From Symbiodinium natans (Eukaryota > Sar > Dinophyceae > Suessiales > Symbiodiniaceae): 64,000 bases of DNA. Location: the NCBI GenBank assembly GCA_905221605.1, contig CAJNDS010000524.1, positions 62,001 through 126,000 on the forward strand, written 5' to 3'. Position 1 is the first letter of the stretch. Every line of letters starts with the position of its first letter. The notes under the pieces were generated by a model, which saw only the letters and a list, made by a program, of their open reading frames with translations, ran no database searches and was not told where the DNA came from. The translations under genes and the position numbers were made by a program. Positions 50,957 to 61,445 of the stretch are shown piece after piece.

Positions 50957-51449
50957 CAAAAGGACTAACTACAACACGGGAAGCCCCAGAAGGTTGAAAA
51001 GTTGGGAAAAGACTGAAACGAAGAAGGGGGAAAGGTGGGGAAGAAATTAGGTTTATTGTTGCTATAAATCATAACAACAACAAACATTCAAACAATGATA
51101 TGGGAAGGACTTTAAGAATATAGGAACACATAAGGTGGATATGTTGAAATTTGGGGGTGTTGTTATTTGTAGGATTTGTGGAATGAATTAGGTAGCTTGT
51201 CCTTAGAATCCCCTATGGATAATGGATAAGGTGGGAAACGAGAGAAAACGAATAAGGGGATGGTAAAAAGTTGGGGACAAAAAATCGGCGGGAATTATCG
51301 GGGAAATGGGCTTAGGAAATGCAACAGGTAGCGAAAGAACGTAGAACTAAATAAGGGGCAGGGTCAAGAAAAAGCAGAGCTGGGGGGCAAGTGGGTAGCG
51401 ATATAACCCTGAAGCCTTAGCCTGTGAAACCCCCTTTTACATATTTTTT
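50957..51449 (-). repeat. Right terminal inverted repeat
   Basis: Inverted counterpart of 29650-30143. The outer end reads 'catatttttt' and abuts a 7-G run. See the left repeat for the comparison. Confidence 0.93.
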
Positions 51450-51455
51450 GGGGGG
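51450..51455. other. Right target-site duplication (6 G)
   Basis: First six of seven G next to the right end, matching the G run at the left end. Confidence 0.6.
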
Positions 51456-51456
51456 G

Positions 51457-52358
51457 CGGCGGAGAGAATTCAGGGGGTCTGGTGTGTGTCTTCTGCTGCT
51501 TATGGCCCAGGGCTGTTCTCTAAATTTCTGACTTCTACCTGGAAAGCCAGCTTGCAAGGACTTCAGGTCTGCACACAGATGGGGAAGAACGGAGTTTAAA
51601 AAGGCCTCAAACTCCATCTCATAGGGCAGCGCAAAGGAAAGAAGCCACCGGGTACCTCTCGGAGTCACAAGTTTGCTTTGAGTCGTAACCCCAAGACAAG
51701 CGCAGCCTTAACCTGAACCCCTAAAGACTGCCAGAAGGGTTGAGGGCATTTGAGAGTTCAGGGTTGAGGGAGTTTAGGATTTGCAGCTTGCGAGGATTAG
51801 GGGAAGCTGAGGGTGTTCGGCCAGCCATCACAAATGCCGCACTGCCGAGCGCCCCGCGGGGAATGTCCTCAAACTGGCCGAACACTGGAGAACTCCATTG
51901 TTCTGGGCGCAGGGCTTTGTGGCTAAGTGAAGTGGCAATGCAACAGCCAAACATTTGCAGATTTTGGAAATAAACCATTCCGGCCCACCACCTTTCGCTG
52001 CGGCATAAGGCTTCCCAAGCGCGCAGTAGTTTTCAGGTCGGATCGGTGGAGTACTGAAGCCAAGTTCTACGTGTCCGGGAGCAGACGGTGGGTGCATCAG
52101 GACCAGGACCCACTTCAGCCTGCCATGACCCGCCGCCCCCCCCAACCCGCCCCCCCCCCACCCCCCCCCAACCCACCCACGCCGCGCCCGACCCTCACAC
52201 CCCCAACCCAGGTCCTGCCAGAAGTCCTGGCCCCCCTGCCTGAAGCCTGAGAGCTTGGAGATCCTTTCACCTGCGTAGCGTGAAAATTTGAACCCTAAAC
52301 CCTAAACCCTCTCTTCACCCCCCCAAAACCCGAATCACAAGAGAGGCACCCCCTGAAC
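51457..52358. other. Unassigned host sequence with low-complexity patches
   Basis: GC-rich again directly after the element. Contains a C-rich patch (about 52130-52190) and two to three CCCTAAA units (about 52290-52310). No credible gene. Confidence 0.4.
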
Positions 52359-52459
52359 CTCAGGCGCACACCCATGCATTGGAGCAGCGTCAGAAGCTTG
52401 GCCTCCACCTGTGGGGGCACGGCTGCTTTCAACTCGGACCAGTTTTTATCTCGCAGGGC
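52359..52459 (-). CDS. Single host exon, unknown protein
   Basis: After a CTCTAAG acceptor the minus strand encodes 'ALRDKNWSELKAAVPPQ' then 'VEAKLLTLLQCMGVRL' and ends at a CTGAG-GT donor. It is internally consistent as an exon, but no family is recognised and the partner exons are unknown. Confidence 0.35.
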
Positions 52460-53189
52460 TTAGAGTCTTGGGGGTTTAGGGTTTAAGGGCTGCTTGTAGG
52501 TAGCTCTTCGTTGCCAAAAACACGCCCCTAGTGTAGATCAGACACCCATCTATGTCACCGCGCAAGCACAACGCCGCCTGTCTTGCTTTGAACAAGAACC
52601 CTCGGCAGAACCCCTTCAACCTAGTGCCTACTCACCTCGACAGCCCGAATTCCGAACTCAACACCCCATGAGCCAAGCGGCGTATCGTTGCGTCCAATCG
52701 ATCTGCGAGAGGTCCAGCGGCACAAGCAACGGGACCTTCCAGCAATATCCATCAAGGATAGGCTTCGAAGTAAAATGAAGGATAGTTTCGGGTGTAGTAA
52801 GTACAATCCTCACGACCAGCAAACTCCTTCGGCTGTGATCTTTGGGACGGGTTTGACACTCACAGCTCCCAATCCTCCAAACCCCCAAACCTCCAAACCT
52901 CCGTGGAGGCCTTACGGAGGGCAGGAGCTGCCGACCCCGCAATGCCCTGCTGACGGACCTAAGCAGTTCTGCCATGTTGGGGCTTGGGTTTAGGAATTAC
53001 GAGGTCAGGTTCATGGGTACAACTCTCACGTGGCTTTAGGTGCTTAGGGAAGTCCCAAGTGGTGCAAGATTGGGCACCTAGGAGGAGAAAAACACACCTG
53101 TTCTTGCAAGGGCGACAGATCGGCCCAAACACTGTGTGTGGTCGCATGGTCGTGCAAGATGCAGGAGGCGATTCTGCAAGGTCGTGAGC

Positions 53190-53301
53190 CTGCAAAGACT
53201 CGGGGAGCACGAATCCTTTTGCTACTAGGGCTCCGGCCCAGGCCACAATGACTTCCAGCATGGACTTGTACATGGAGTAGCTCTCATCTTTGGGCTCCAG
53301 C
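53190..53301 (-). CDS. Single host exon, unknown protein
   Basis: A strong pyrimidine-rich acceptor (TCTCTCTTTCGTGCCTCAG) precedes an open island with 'LEPKDESYSMYKSMLEVI' and 'VAWAGALVAKGFVLPESL'. Same strand as the exon at 52359, so possibly the same gene, further upstream. Confidence 0.4.
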
Positions 53302-54060
53302 CTGAGGCACGAAAGAGAGAGCTGGCGGGATGAGGCCAAGTGAACAGCACTCGGGAGACTCAAAGATTCTCTGATTTCCAAACTCAGATCCGAACGTACA
53401 GTCAGTCCGCACGAGCGGCAAAAGCTTAAAGAGATCAAGAGAAATGTCCAGGCCTTGGCTTCTCAAGGTCAGCTATGGCTGCACCCCCAAGGCACCCGAA
53501 CATGGTGAAGGCTCTGGCTCCATCCGACCATCTCAATCTCTTGGAGGACACTGCTGTCCACCGTACCTCCGGGACTCGATTGGGAATTTCCCTCAACAGG
53601 GTACCCCCCTTACGTGGCCCAATCTACGAGAATCCTTCGTATAGGATGCTTCTCACCGCCATCAACCGCGTCCAAGAAATGAGGAGTCAAACGAACTCCC
53701 AGGAGAGCTTTGGAATGCTTTGGAATGAGCTGGACTGAAAAAGGGCTGTTGGGCTGTGCTCAGTCTGTATCTACGAAGCTTTGCATGGCTCTGCCGTAAT
53801 CTGCGCGACACCTCCGAAACGAACAAAGTCTGTCGCAAGGTGGGAGTCCGAGTTTGTCTCCGGCGACGTCTTTCCTGGCAGTGCTCTCAACCTGCATGTT
53901 CGCAAGCACAAAAGCAGGGCCTTAGCCGGGCCTTGCTTCAGCATCTCCGCATAATGCTTTGCCAGATTGAATGTCGGCACCAATTTGCAGATGCCTGGCT
54001 TCCAAGGTGCTTCTGTTGAGTGCTCGACCGCTTCGCTTCCCCGTGGTTCTTTGAGAACCG
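53302..54060. other. Unassigned host sequence
   Basis: Frames of 60-90 aa on both strands without recognisable motifs. Confidence 0.35.

Positions 54061-54088
<28 letters not shown>
54061..54088 (+). repeat. Poly-C tract (28 C)
   Basis: Homopolymer that yields spurious Pro or Gly runs in overlapping frames. Confidence 0.95.
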
Positions 54089-54091
<3 letters not shown>

Positions 54092-54378
54092 ATCCCCAAG
54101 TGCCTTGCTGTCTCATGAGCTCCAGGAACGGCGCATGCGCCTCGTTCCGGTTCCTCCGGGCAAGCGGCCTGCGCGTCGTGGAATTCGAAGTAGAACCAGA
54201 ACTCTCCGCGGACAGGGTATGACAGAAAGGGCGTCTTTCGACATCCTACTTGGGCAACACCATGACACGCCGATCTCACTTTAGCCCATCTCGGTTTCCA
54301 GCCAAGGCCGAATTCGTAGCGTGTCTGCCTCACAAGGGAAGAACACTGCACATGCTCTTCGTCCACTTGCAAATATAG

Positions 54379-54888
54379 CTACAGTGCACTTTGGCCGGCT
54401 TTGCAGTCGCAACTGTTTCTGTGCATTACAGTCTCTTCATTTATCTTCATGCCGGTGAACTCTGCAATACGACTCAAGCAATGCGCCTGCATGGCCTTGC
54501 CAATCAAAGGCAGATCTCGCCTCAGGTTCGACCAGGAAACTGCTAGCCGCTTCAGCTGCTTCATTGGGCGTTGTGAGCCGTGACAACAACCTCTGTTGCA
54601 TTTAGCAGCTTCATACATCATGCATTGGCACAAGAACGGCGCAAACACATGAGCTTCGCTTGAGCTGCTCCCACGCGACCACATGCAGCGAAACTGTGGA
54701 TCCAGCTGGTGCAGCTTCTGGAAGACGGATTGGTAGTAACCCTGCCTTGGGTGGAGACACTGCGAACAGAAGCAGACATGACCGTCTCGCAGCATCATCC
54801 CTTGTGCCCGACAGCTGATGTTTGTCTTGGCCTCGTAAACTGACCCCGATATACCCCGATCAAGGCCAGGGCGGCCAACTGACATCAC
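54379..54888 (-). CDS. Open host frame, unknown protein (possible exon)
   Basis: A 169-codon minus-strand frame without stops. The part 'RPMKQLKRLAVSWSNLRRD' then 'LPLIGKAMQAHCLSRIAEF' looks protein-like, with Cys-rich patches before it ('FCSQCLHPRQ'). No family is recognised and true exon limits are unknown. Confidence 0.3.
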   Translation of the reverse strand: MMSVGRPGLDRGISGSVYEAKTNISCRAQGMMLRDGHVCFCSQCLHPRQGYYQSVFQKLHQLDPQFRCMWSRGSSSSEAHVFAPFLCQCMMYEAAKCNRGCCHGSQRPMKQLKRLAVSWSNLRRDLPLIGKAMQAHCLSRIAEFTGMKINEETVMHRNSCDCKAGQSAL

Positions 54889-56224
54889 CGCTGTGACAGC
54901 GCATGGCAGCCAATTTCGCTCTCCCGATGCAGGATACAGGAACCGTCAAGTTGTGCTTACCTGACTCCAGGAACGGCTTGATTTACTAACAAGAAGAACT
55001 GGGAGCCCTGCGGATCGGACTCCGGGAACGGGAAAGGCTCGCCTGCGTGGCTTGTTGAGGCCGCTGCCAAGCGCATGGCTGCTTGGACACATGGCTATCG
55101 TCTTGGGGCTGGGCAGAGGTGAGAGCTGGGAGCTTCTTCAAAGTCCAGATTGTTAAGAGACCATTCCCTTCTTCCCTACATGCACTGGCCCAGTAGGGCC
55201 GTTGAAGGTGCACGCGCCCGCGAGTCCAAGGTGGACTCAGGAAGACTCGCCGGAGGGTCTTGGGAGCCCCTTCTGGCTTCCCACCGCACATCTCCTTTTT
55301 GGGTCTGCAGTTTGCCATCTGCTTTTATGGCTTTTATGCCCAATCTCCCTTTCAGGCTTGCTTGCCTGCAAAGTCTCCCTTAGGGTTTGCCATCTGCTTT
55401 CAGGGTGTAAGGCTTCCCACCCAGCACCCCTTTTAACGTCGAGGGTTCATGTGAACCACGTGCGCCGTTTAGAGTTTCCCCCACCAAAACCTCCCAGCCC
55501 GAAAACACACACAGGCGCAGGTTTCCGGCACCCCGCGTGCACCTTCGACACAAACGCCGCATGCACCTTGAACCTGGCGCCCCACTCGCTCCAATCGGGC
55601 CATAGCACGTGCAGATCCGAAATTGAAACGCTCTGAACGATTGAGTGAAGAAGCTGCCGTCTATGACGCAAGTCCTCTTTTGATGCATCATATGCCTTAT
55701 GCTGCTCTACCGCTGTTCCTCCCCCGCACCCAAACTCTGAACTCCACCGGTCACCAGGCCTACGAGATGCGGCACATACTGGACTGCTCGGATCGGCAGG
55801 CCCTGCAGGCTGGGTGAATAGGCTTTGAAAATGGCTTGGGGGGCTACAGCAAACGGGACTTCCACTGATCCTCACGATTCTAAACTCCTGCAAAGAGGGC
55901 TGGCATCTACATCCATGATTCGGACATGTGCTGCGTCAGTGCACACTGAATCCCAACTTGTGCGATGGGATTTCAGCTCAGCTCGTCTCCTGCTGTCGTG
56001 AGCTTTAACGAGCTGGTGCCCATGTTTTTGCAAGGCTTGATCCAGCATAACATTCTGCTCTGCGAAATGCATCGGTCACGACTGAGGGCACACCCTCAGC
56101 CGGTGTAGGAGCAGTAGTCGTAAATCGCAAAGATGTGCTGCAATCTCGTAGCAGGGGCAGCCGGAAAAGCATAGACATCGCAGCAACAGCAGGAACCGAT
56201 GTCGTTGTCGTGGTTCGGGAGACA
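54889..56224. other. Unassigned host sequence
   Basis: Frames up to about 148 aa overlap on both strands (e.g. 55202-55636 plus, 55447-55893 minus) with no motif. No assignment. Confidence 0.35.
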
Positions 56225-56251
56225 TCAGTAGCAGCAGGCAGCGGCAGCGGC

Positions 56252-56297
<46 letters not shown>
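56225..56297 (+). repeat. (CAG)n microsatellite
   Basis: About 20 CAG units with early GCG/GCA variants. The poly-Cys and poly-Leu frames across it are artefacts. Confidence 0.95.
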
Positions 56298-56695
56298 ATT
56301 GAAGCAGCATAGCAGCTGCCGTAATATTCGTAGCAGCAGAAGCAATACTTCAGATAAACTCCCTGTCCGGCACGGAGATCCTTTGCAACCGAAGCATTCC
56401 TTTAGACCAATTCTTGAAGCCTTGTGCTGCGCGCGGCAGGTGCTTGAGGCGTTCTCCAGCAAGCGGCGCACTTGTGGCGGCTGCTCTTCCTGCAGCAACT
56501 CAAATAGTAGAGCGCTTGCAACGGCACTGTAACTCAGTAACCCCACTTATCTGCTACGACCTCTAGTAACCCTGGTACTGGCAGTTCCCTGGAAAAGCCA
56601 GTCTCCGGTCAGCATGCAGAACAGTCCGGGAACGACCGTTGGCAATGCAGAGGGCGCTCTGAATGGTTACTTCTTCAGAAGAACAACCAGCCGGC

Positions 56696-56752
56696 CCTCA
56701 ACCCTAAACCCTAAACCCTAAACCCTAAACCCTGAACCCTAAACCCTCAATC
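56696..56752 (-). repeat. Interstitial CCCTAAA array
   Basis: About seven CCCTAAA units. A possible minus-strand exon ('ASSLLAPLVGASKTNPS') follows near 56760-56870, with a poly-C/poly-A junction at 56880-56907. Confidence 0.85.
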
Positions 56753-57002
56753 AAGGCTTCCGGATCCTTTGGCAGCGGCCACTGCAGCCACCGCTGCTCT
56801 CGTGCTGGGATTTGTCTTTGAGGCTCCTACCAGAGGAGCCAAGAGCGAGCTGGCTTCAGGGGGTGTTGGGATACACGAACCCCCCCCCCCCCCCAAAAAA
56901 AAAAAAACAGCGAAAACAAGGCCTGAATATCCTGAATCTACAAGCTCAACTTCCGAGGTGCACTGTATACCCAACAGTGTCTTGAACAAGCATGGCAGGA
57001 TC

Positions 57003-57058
57003 CCCCTTCTTTTTCAAGGACCCCCAATAACGGTACCGCTAACTTCGGAAACCCCCCA
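57003..57058. mobile_element. Half of a GGGTTT-CGAAA foldback repeat (copy 3, partial)
   Basis: 'ggacccccaataacggtacc' and 'gctaacttcggaaacccccc' resemble the core and right end of the copies at 11560 and 28937. The left end is missing or diverged. Confidence 0.4.
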
Positions 57059-57177
57059 TGCCTCAACATCATGCCCGGCCTGCAAGCCTTGACTGATGTC
57101 GGGCCGGAGAAGCCTAGGACCCAGGGCAGGCCCTGATTCCCCTTATTTTAGGGCTTAGGTTCCCCTATTTTGGGGTT

Positions 57178-57330
57178 GTTTAGGGTTTAAGGTTTAGGGT
57201 TGAGTCAGCCCTGGGCTGACGGGCGAAAGGGATGGCGAAGGAGCGCTTGGAGGGTTTAGGGTGTAGGGTTTTGGGTTTAGGGCTTAGGGCTTAGGGCTGA
57301 GGGCTTAGGGTTAAGGGTTTAGGGTTTAGG
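57178..57330 (+). repeat. Degenerate TTTAGGG array
   Basis: Two clusters (about 57178-57202 and 57254-57330) of TTTAGGG with GCTTAGGG variants, separated by ~50 bp. Confidence 0.8.
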
Positions 57331-60300
57331 TGCAGAAGTGGGGGTCAAAGAAATTGGAGATTCTGGAGGCCTTGCTGCTGCCCGAAGCTGTGCAGCATAT
57401 AGAATCTGTCGAGTTGTGGCTTGTGATGCTATCGGTCACTGACATCCTCCATCCTGCTGGGGCACTTATCTCATTGCCTGGCATCGCCTCCTTTCCGACA
57501 CAGGTCTGCATACTGGGACGGTCTACGAGTCTGCGAAGCAATAAGGAAAATCGAATGCAAATACGAGCCAGGGCACCTTCAACTCAACATGAAGGCTTCG
57601 TATCGTGAAGCATGAACGACGCTGAACAAATGTCAGTTTGATGCAGTGCCCTGCCTTCAGGCATACCACACACACACTACAAAAGCTCACTGCCAAGAAG
57701 CGTCAACATAAATCATGATTCCTGCTCTCTGATCACTGGTCGCAGGAGCTTTGTCATCTCATCCATATCAAAAGTAGGAAGGCCGAGACAAAAGCTGACA
57801 TCTCTTGGTGTCTTTGGGCTACTTCTGCCAGTGTCCGGGTGTCAGCTTTTGAGTCTCTGCGGCATGAGGTGCGAAGGTGGACCCTCACAGCCTCAGCAAC
57901 AGAAGTGAGCACTGCAGCTGAAACTGGAGATTCGACATTACAGTTCGATGACAAGGGGTTTAGGCCTTTGGGTTTAGGGTTGACGTTCCCCCTTCCCCCT
58001 CATACTATCAATCCTTTCTAGGGCTTAGAGTAGCCCCCTATTGCAGTTTCGGCCACAGTCCCAGGTGGAGTATTCTTGCATGCATTCACTCGAGCGCCAC
58101 CCCCGATCAACACTGGCACGCAGCTGCGCCACGACAACGCGCGATGGCGAAGGATGAAAAGATGCTGAATGTTAGGAGCTTCAAGAGACCGTGGCTCGGG
58201 GATGAGACCCGAAGCGCAGCCCTAAAGCTACCGACTTCGAGGTTCACTCGGCCCACTCGATATTCCCCCCAACACAAGGCGCCGGGCGGTAGCTGTATAT
58301 ATGGCGTGCGAAGTGTCAAGTCTCAATCAACGCCCCCAGAGCGCCTTGGACTGCTAAATTTCGAATCAGAGCAAAAAGCTGAAGCCGAAGAGCTCAGCTC
58401 TGCTTCGAAGCAAAATCCCTTGCAGCCACAAGGTAACTAAGCCACGAAGTGGCTGCAAAGTGTATAACCCTTGGACACATGGAAACAAGGCCCTTTGAGG
58501 GCCCTCGAAAGACTCGATATGATTCCGTTGTGCAGGTGCTACAGCTCACAGCAACACAAGCACCAGCAAAAAAAGACTATGGTCCTGGTCCTATAGATTC
58601 TGCAGGCAGTGCACTGACTGCTCTCAGTTACATAGGCGATTTCAGGCAACAGAAGGAGTGCAAAAACAGCCCACCCTCTACAAAGGCTGGAAGATCAAAG
58701 GCTTGGCTTCCTTCGAGGAAGCTGTCATCGTCTGAGCTTGGTAGACTTGGTACACGGGGATCGGCCGCCTGCAGCAACAACATCGAAGGCCCTAGGGCCG
58801 CCCAACTAGTATTAAAGCTGTGCAAAAGCATTCAGGCATGAAGGCAGTAAGCTTACAACAGACGTTTATGGACTGTCATCGCCAGGCTCGGGTCACGGCT
58901 CGTCCCTGATCAAGTGTGGACTAGGCGCAGGTCGAAGGTTACGTACTAAAATACTACTTCTGACACGTCAAGGGAGCATACTGTGCTTGCAACACATGTC
59001 TGCTGTGAGCACTCTGAGCTACGGCTCTCTCCATATCCCAGAAAGCTGGGCCTGCGGTGCGTCTCACCTCAGTTCAAGCCCTGTGGGGCAGTCATGGACT
59101 TCATGGTCAGTGGTCCTAGTTGCAAAGCTTGCAGCAGTTGAATCTACAGGCGGCGCGTCGTTCACATAAGTCGCAGCAGGCATTGGAAGAACTTACGCAT
59201 GCTAAGAGGAAGAGAACCTGAGTGCACAGATTCAAAAGCCGCCGAAAGACGGCTCGAACTGGGAAAACTCTTCAAAATGTCCTGGGACCAAAATGCGTTA
59301 AGATCCCAATCTCCCAAACCCTCTCCAACACGCAGGAACCCGGAAACGGCAAACCCATATACAGCCCAAGACACTGGGCAGGGCCTTTTTGGCAAAGCTC
59401 CGGGCAACTGCGACCTCGAGAGCTTCCTCCGGAATCCTCGGGTAAGGAGGTGCTTAGAACGAAGAGGTTGAAAGATTTGGGGAAGAGGTGCCTGCAATCA
59501 CAGGCATGCTGTCTGGGCGGTTGGGGCCGACGGCTTCTGGCGACTTTCGCTTCGCACTTCTTGTCTTAAGTACACCTGATGGAATGCGCCTTTCGGCTGT
59601 GCCAAGGGGCTCCATCTCGTCCTCAGTGTCATCGAGCAGATCGTCCACCTGCACACAGCAGGCAGAGAGCAGCACTTGATACAGGGTCAGGCTAGGCACA
59701 CAGACAGCTCGAATTTGGTCCCCTGCTGACTGCTGACCAAGTATGACCGAGTGACAAGTTGCTTTGAAAAGAGTTTCTCAAGGAAGAACGCCTGAGGACG
59801 TAAGAGCCTCATTAGAGCCGGCAGACTTGGCCTCGTCCATCTCCTCGCCTGGAAACTGGGTTGACCTTGGCTCGGGCGATCATGAAAGACCGGCCTAGCC
59901 GACCAGAACTGACAGTAGCTGGGAAAGGAACACCTGGCCCCTCGACATGTGCGCACAAGATGCACCATGTTTACAGGGTACAGTCTTCAGTCTCGGCAGC
60001 CAGGACATGTGTTACGTACCACTTCAGTTAATATGTTCACATGCCCAGTTTCACGTGCAGATTTGCATGCTCTGTTTGCAAGCTTAAAGCCATTCTTGGT
60101 CCGACAATGAGAGGCCCTGCAGATAAATGCCACATTCATGCACCAGTGTGCTATGCATGTCGGGTACATGAGCTGTTACGCTACCTGTGACTCACAAACA
60201 CGATGAAGAAGCCTGAAATAAATCACCGCACTTTGTGAAATTGCACAATCCCGAGCTATGTGTAAGCGGATTACGTTTGTTCGGCGCCACCTACAAAGAA

Positions 60301-60527
60301 GGCTTCGGCCATGAAGAAACTACAAACTTTACATAACTACAAACTTTACATAGTACAAGTGGTACTATGCAAGTAATGGGAAGTCGATGGCTTCAGCGTG
60401 GTGATGGGATGCCTACTAAACCCGGTCCACAACTTCAGAGCAATGGGCTCCGTCAACGCCGACTGAGAAGATGGTGTACGCTTGTGGCTCGCCAAAGCCT
60501 GGAAGCAGATGTGGCAGAGATTTTTTC
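57331..60527. other. Unassigned host sequence
   Basis: The longest frames are about 115-130 aa (e.g. 58449-58841 plus) and lack recognisable motifs. No RNA gene recognised. Confidence 0.35.
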
Positions 60528-61250
60528 TAACTACTTTTACTATAATTACTATGATTACCTATTATTACTATTACTACTATTCTTACTATTCTTACTATTC
60601 TTACTATTCTTACTATTCTTACTATTCTTACTATTCTTACTATTCTTACTATTCTTACTTTTCTTACTATTCTTACTATTCTTACTATTCTTACTATTCT
60701 TACTATTCTTACTATTCTTACTATTCTTACTATTCTTACCATTATTACGATTTCTTACTGTTATTACTATTATTACTACTATTACTATTATTACTATTAT
60801 TACTATTATTACTATTATTACTATTATTACTATTATTACTATTATTACTATTCTTACTATTCTTACTATTATTACTATTATTACGATTATTACTATTATT
60901 ACTATCATTACTACTCTTACTATTCTTACTATTATTGTTATTATAACTATTATTACTAATATATTACTATTATTACCATGATTCCTATTTTTACTATCAT
61001 TACTATTATTACTACTATTATTACTGTTCTTACTGTTCTTACGAATATGACTATTACGATTATTCCTATTATTAGTAGTATTATTAGTATTACCATTATT
61101 CTTATTTCCCGGATTATTGTTATTTCTATTCTAACTAACGATTACTATTATTATTACTATGACTATTTTCATTATGATTCTTCTTATTATTATTGTTAGT
61201 CTGACTATGACTATTATTGCTATGATTAGTACAATGACTTTTACTACTAT
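60528..61250 (+). repeat. TTACTATTC / TTACTATTA satellite-like tract
   Basis: 9-bp units: TTACTATTC (about 60575-60745), then TTACTATTA (about 60770-60890), then decaying TTA/ATT-rich sequence to about 61250. Because the unit is a multiple of three, all frames stay open for about 200 codons, giving false Leu/Phe or Ile/Thr proteins. Confidence 0.95.
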
Positions 61251-61369
61251 TATGCTGCAACGTTCAGGCTGGAAGGGCTATCAGGCCAGGAGGATGTCCG
61301 AGGCCGGAGGATGCCTAAGGAATGAGGAGGGGCTTGGGCGATACAATCAATTGACCATCACGGGGGAGG

Positions 61370-61445
61370 ATTTAGGGTTGAGGGTTCAGGGTTCAGGGTT
61401 CAGGGCTCAGGGTTCAGGGTTCAGGGTTCAGGGTTCAGGGGGTTT
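61370..61445 (+). repeat. TTCAGGG/TTTAGGG array
   Basis: About ten units, mainly the variant TTCAGGG with GCTCAGGG. A homogenised variant distinct from the TTTAGGG arrays elsewhere. Confidence 0.85.

Larger units (their letters stand above)
29650..51449 (+). mobile_element. Complete Polinton/Maverick-type virus-like element, 21.8 kb
   Basis: Defined by ~494-bp terminal inverted repeats, flanking G runs usable as 6-bp duplications, and the Polinton gene set: protein-primed PolB, RVE integrase, FtsK/HerA-type packaging ATPase, double-jelly-roll major capsid protein and single-jelly-roll penton protein. The core from about 32.8 to 50.9 kb is far more AT-rich than the host flanks. The adenovirus-type protease was not found. 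Three genes carry single frame or stop defects (polymerase, the 38052 gene, tail fibre), so the copy is recent but possibly not fully active, unless these are assembly errors or recoding. Transcription signals suggest virophage-like expression. Confidence 0.95.

Noticed and set aside
60367-60981. Long Leu/Phe-rich and Ile/Thr-rich open frames
   Set aside because: They are by-products of a 9-bp tandem repeat that keeps all frames open.
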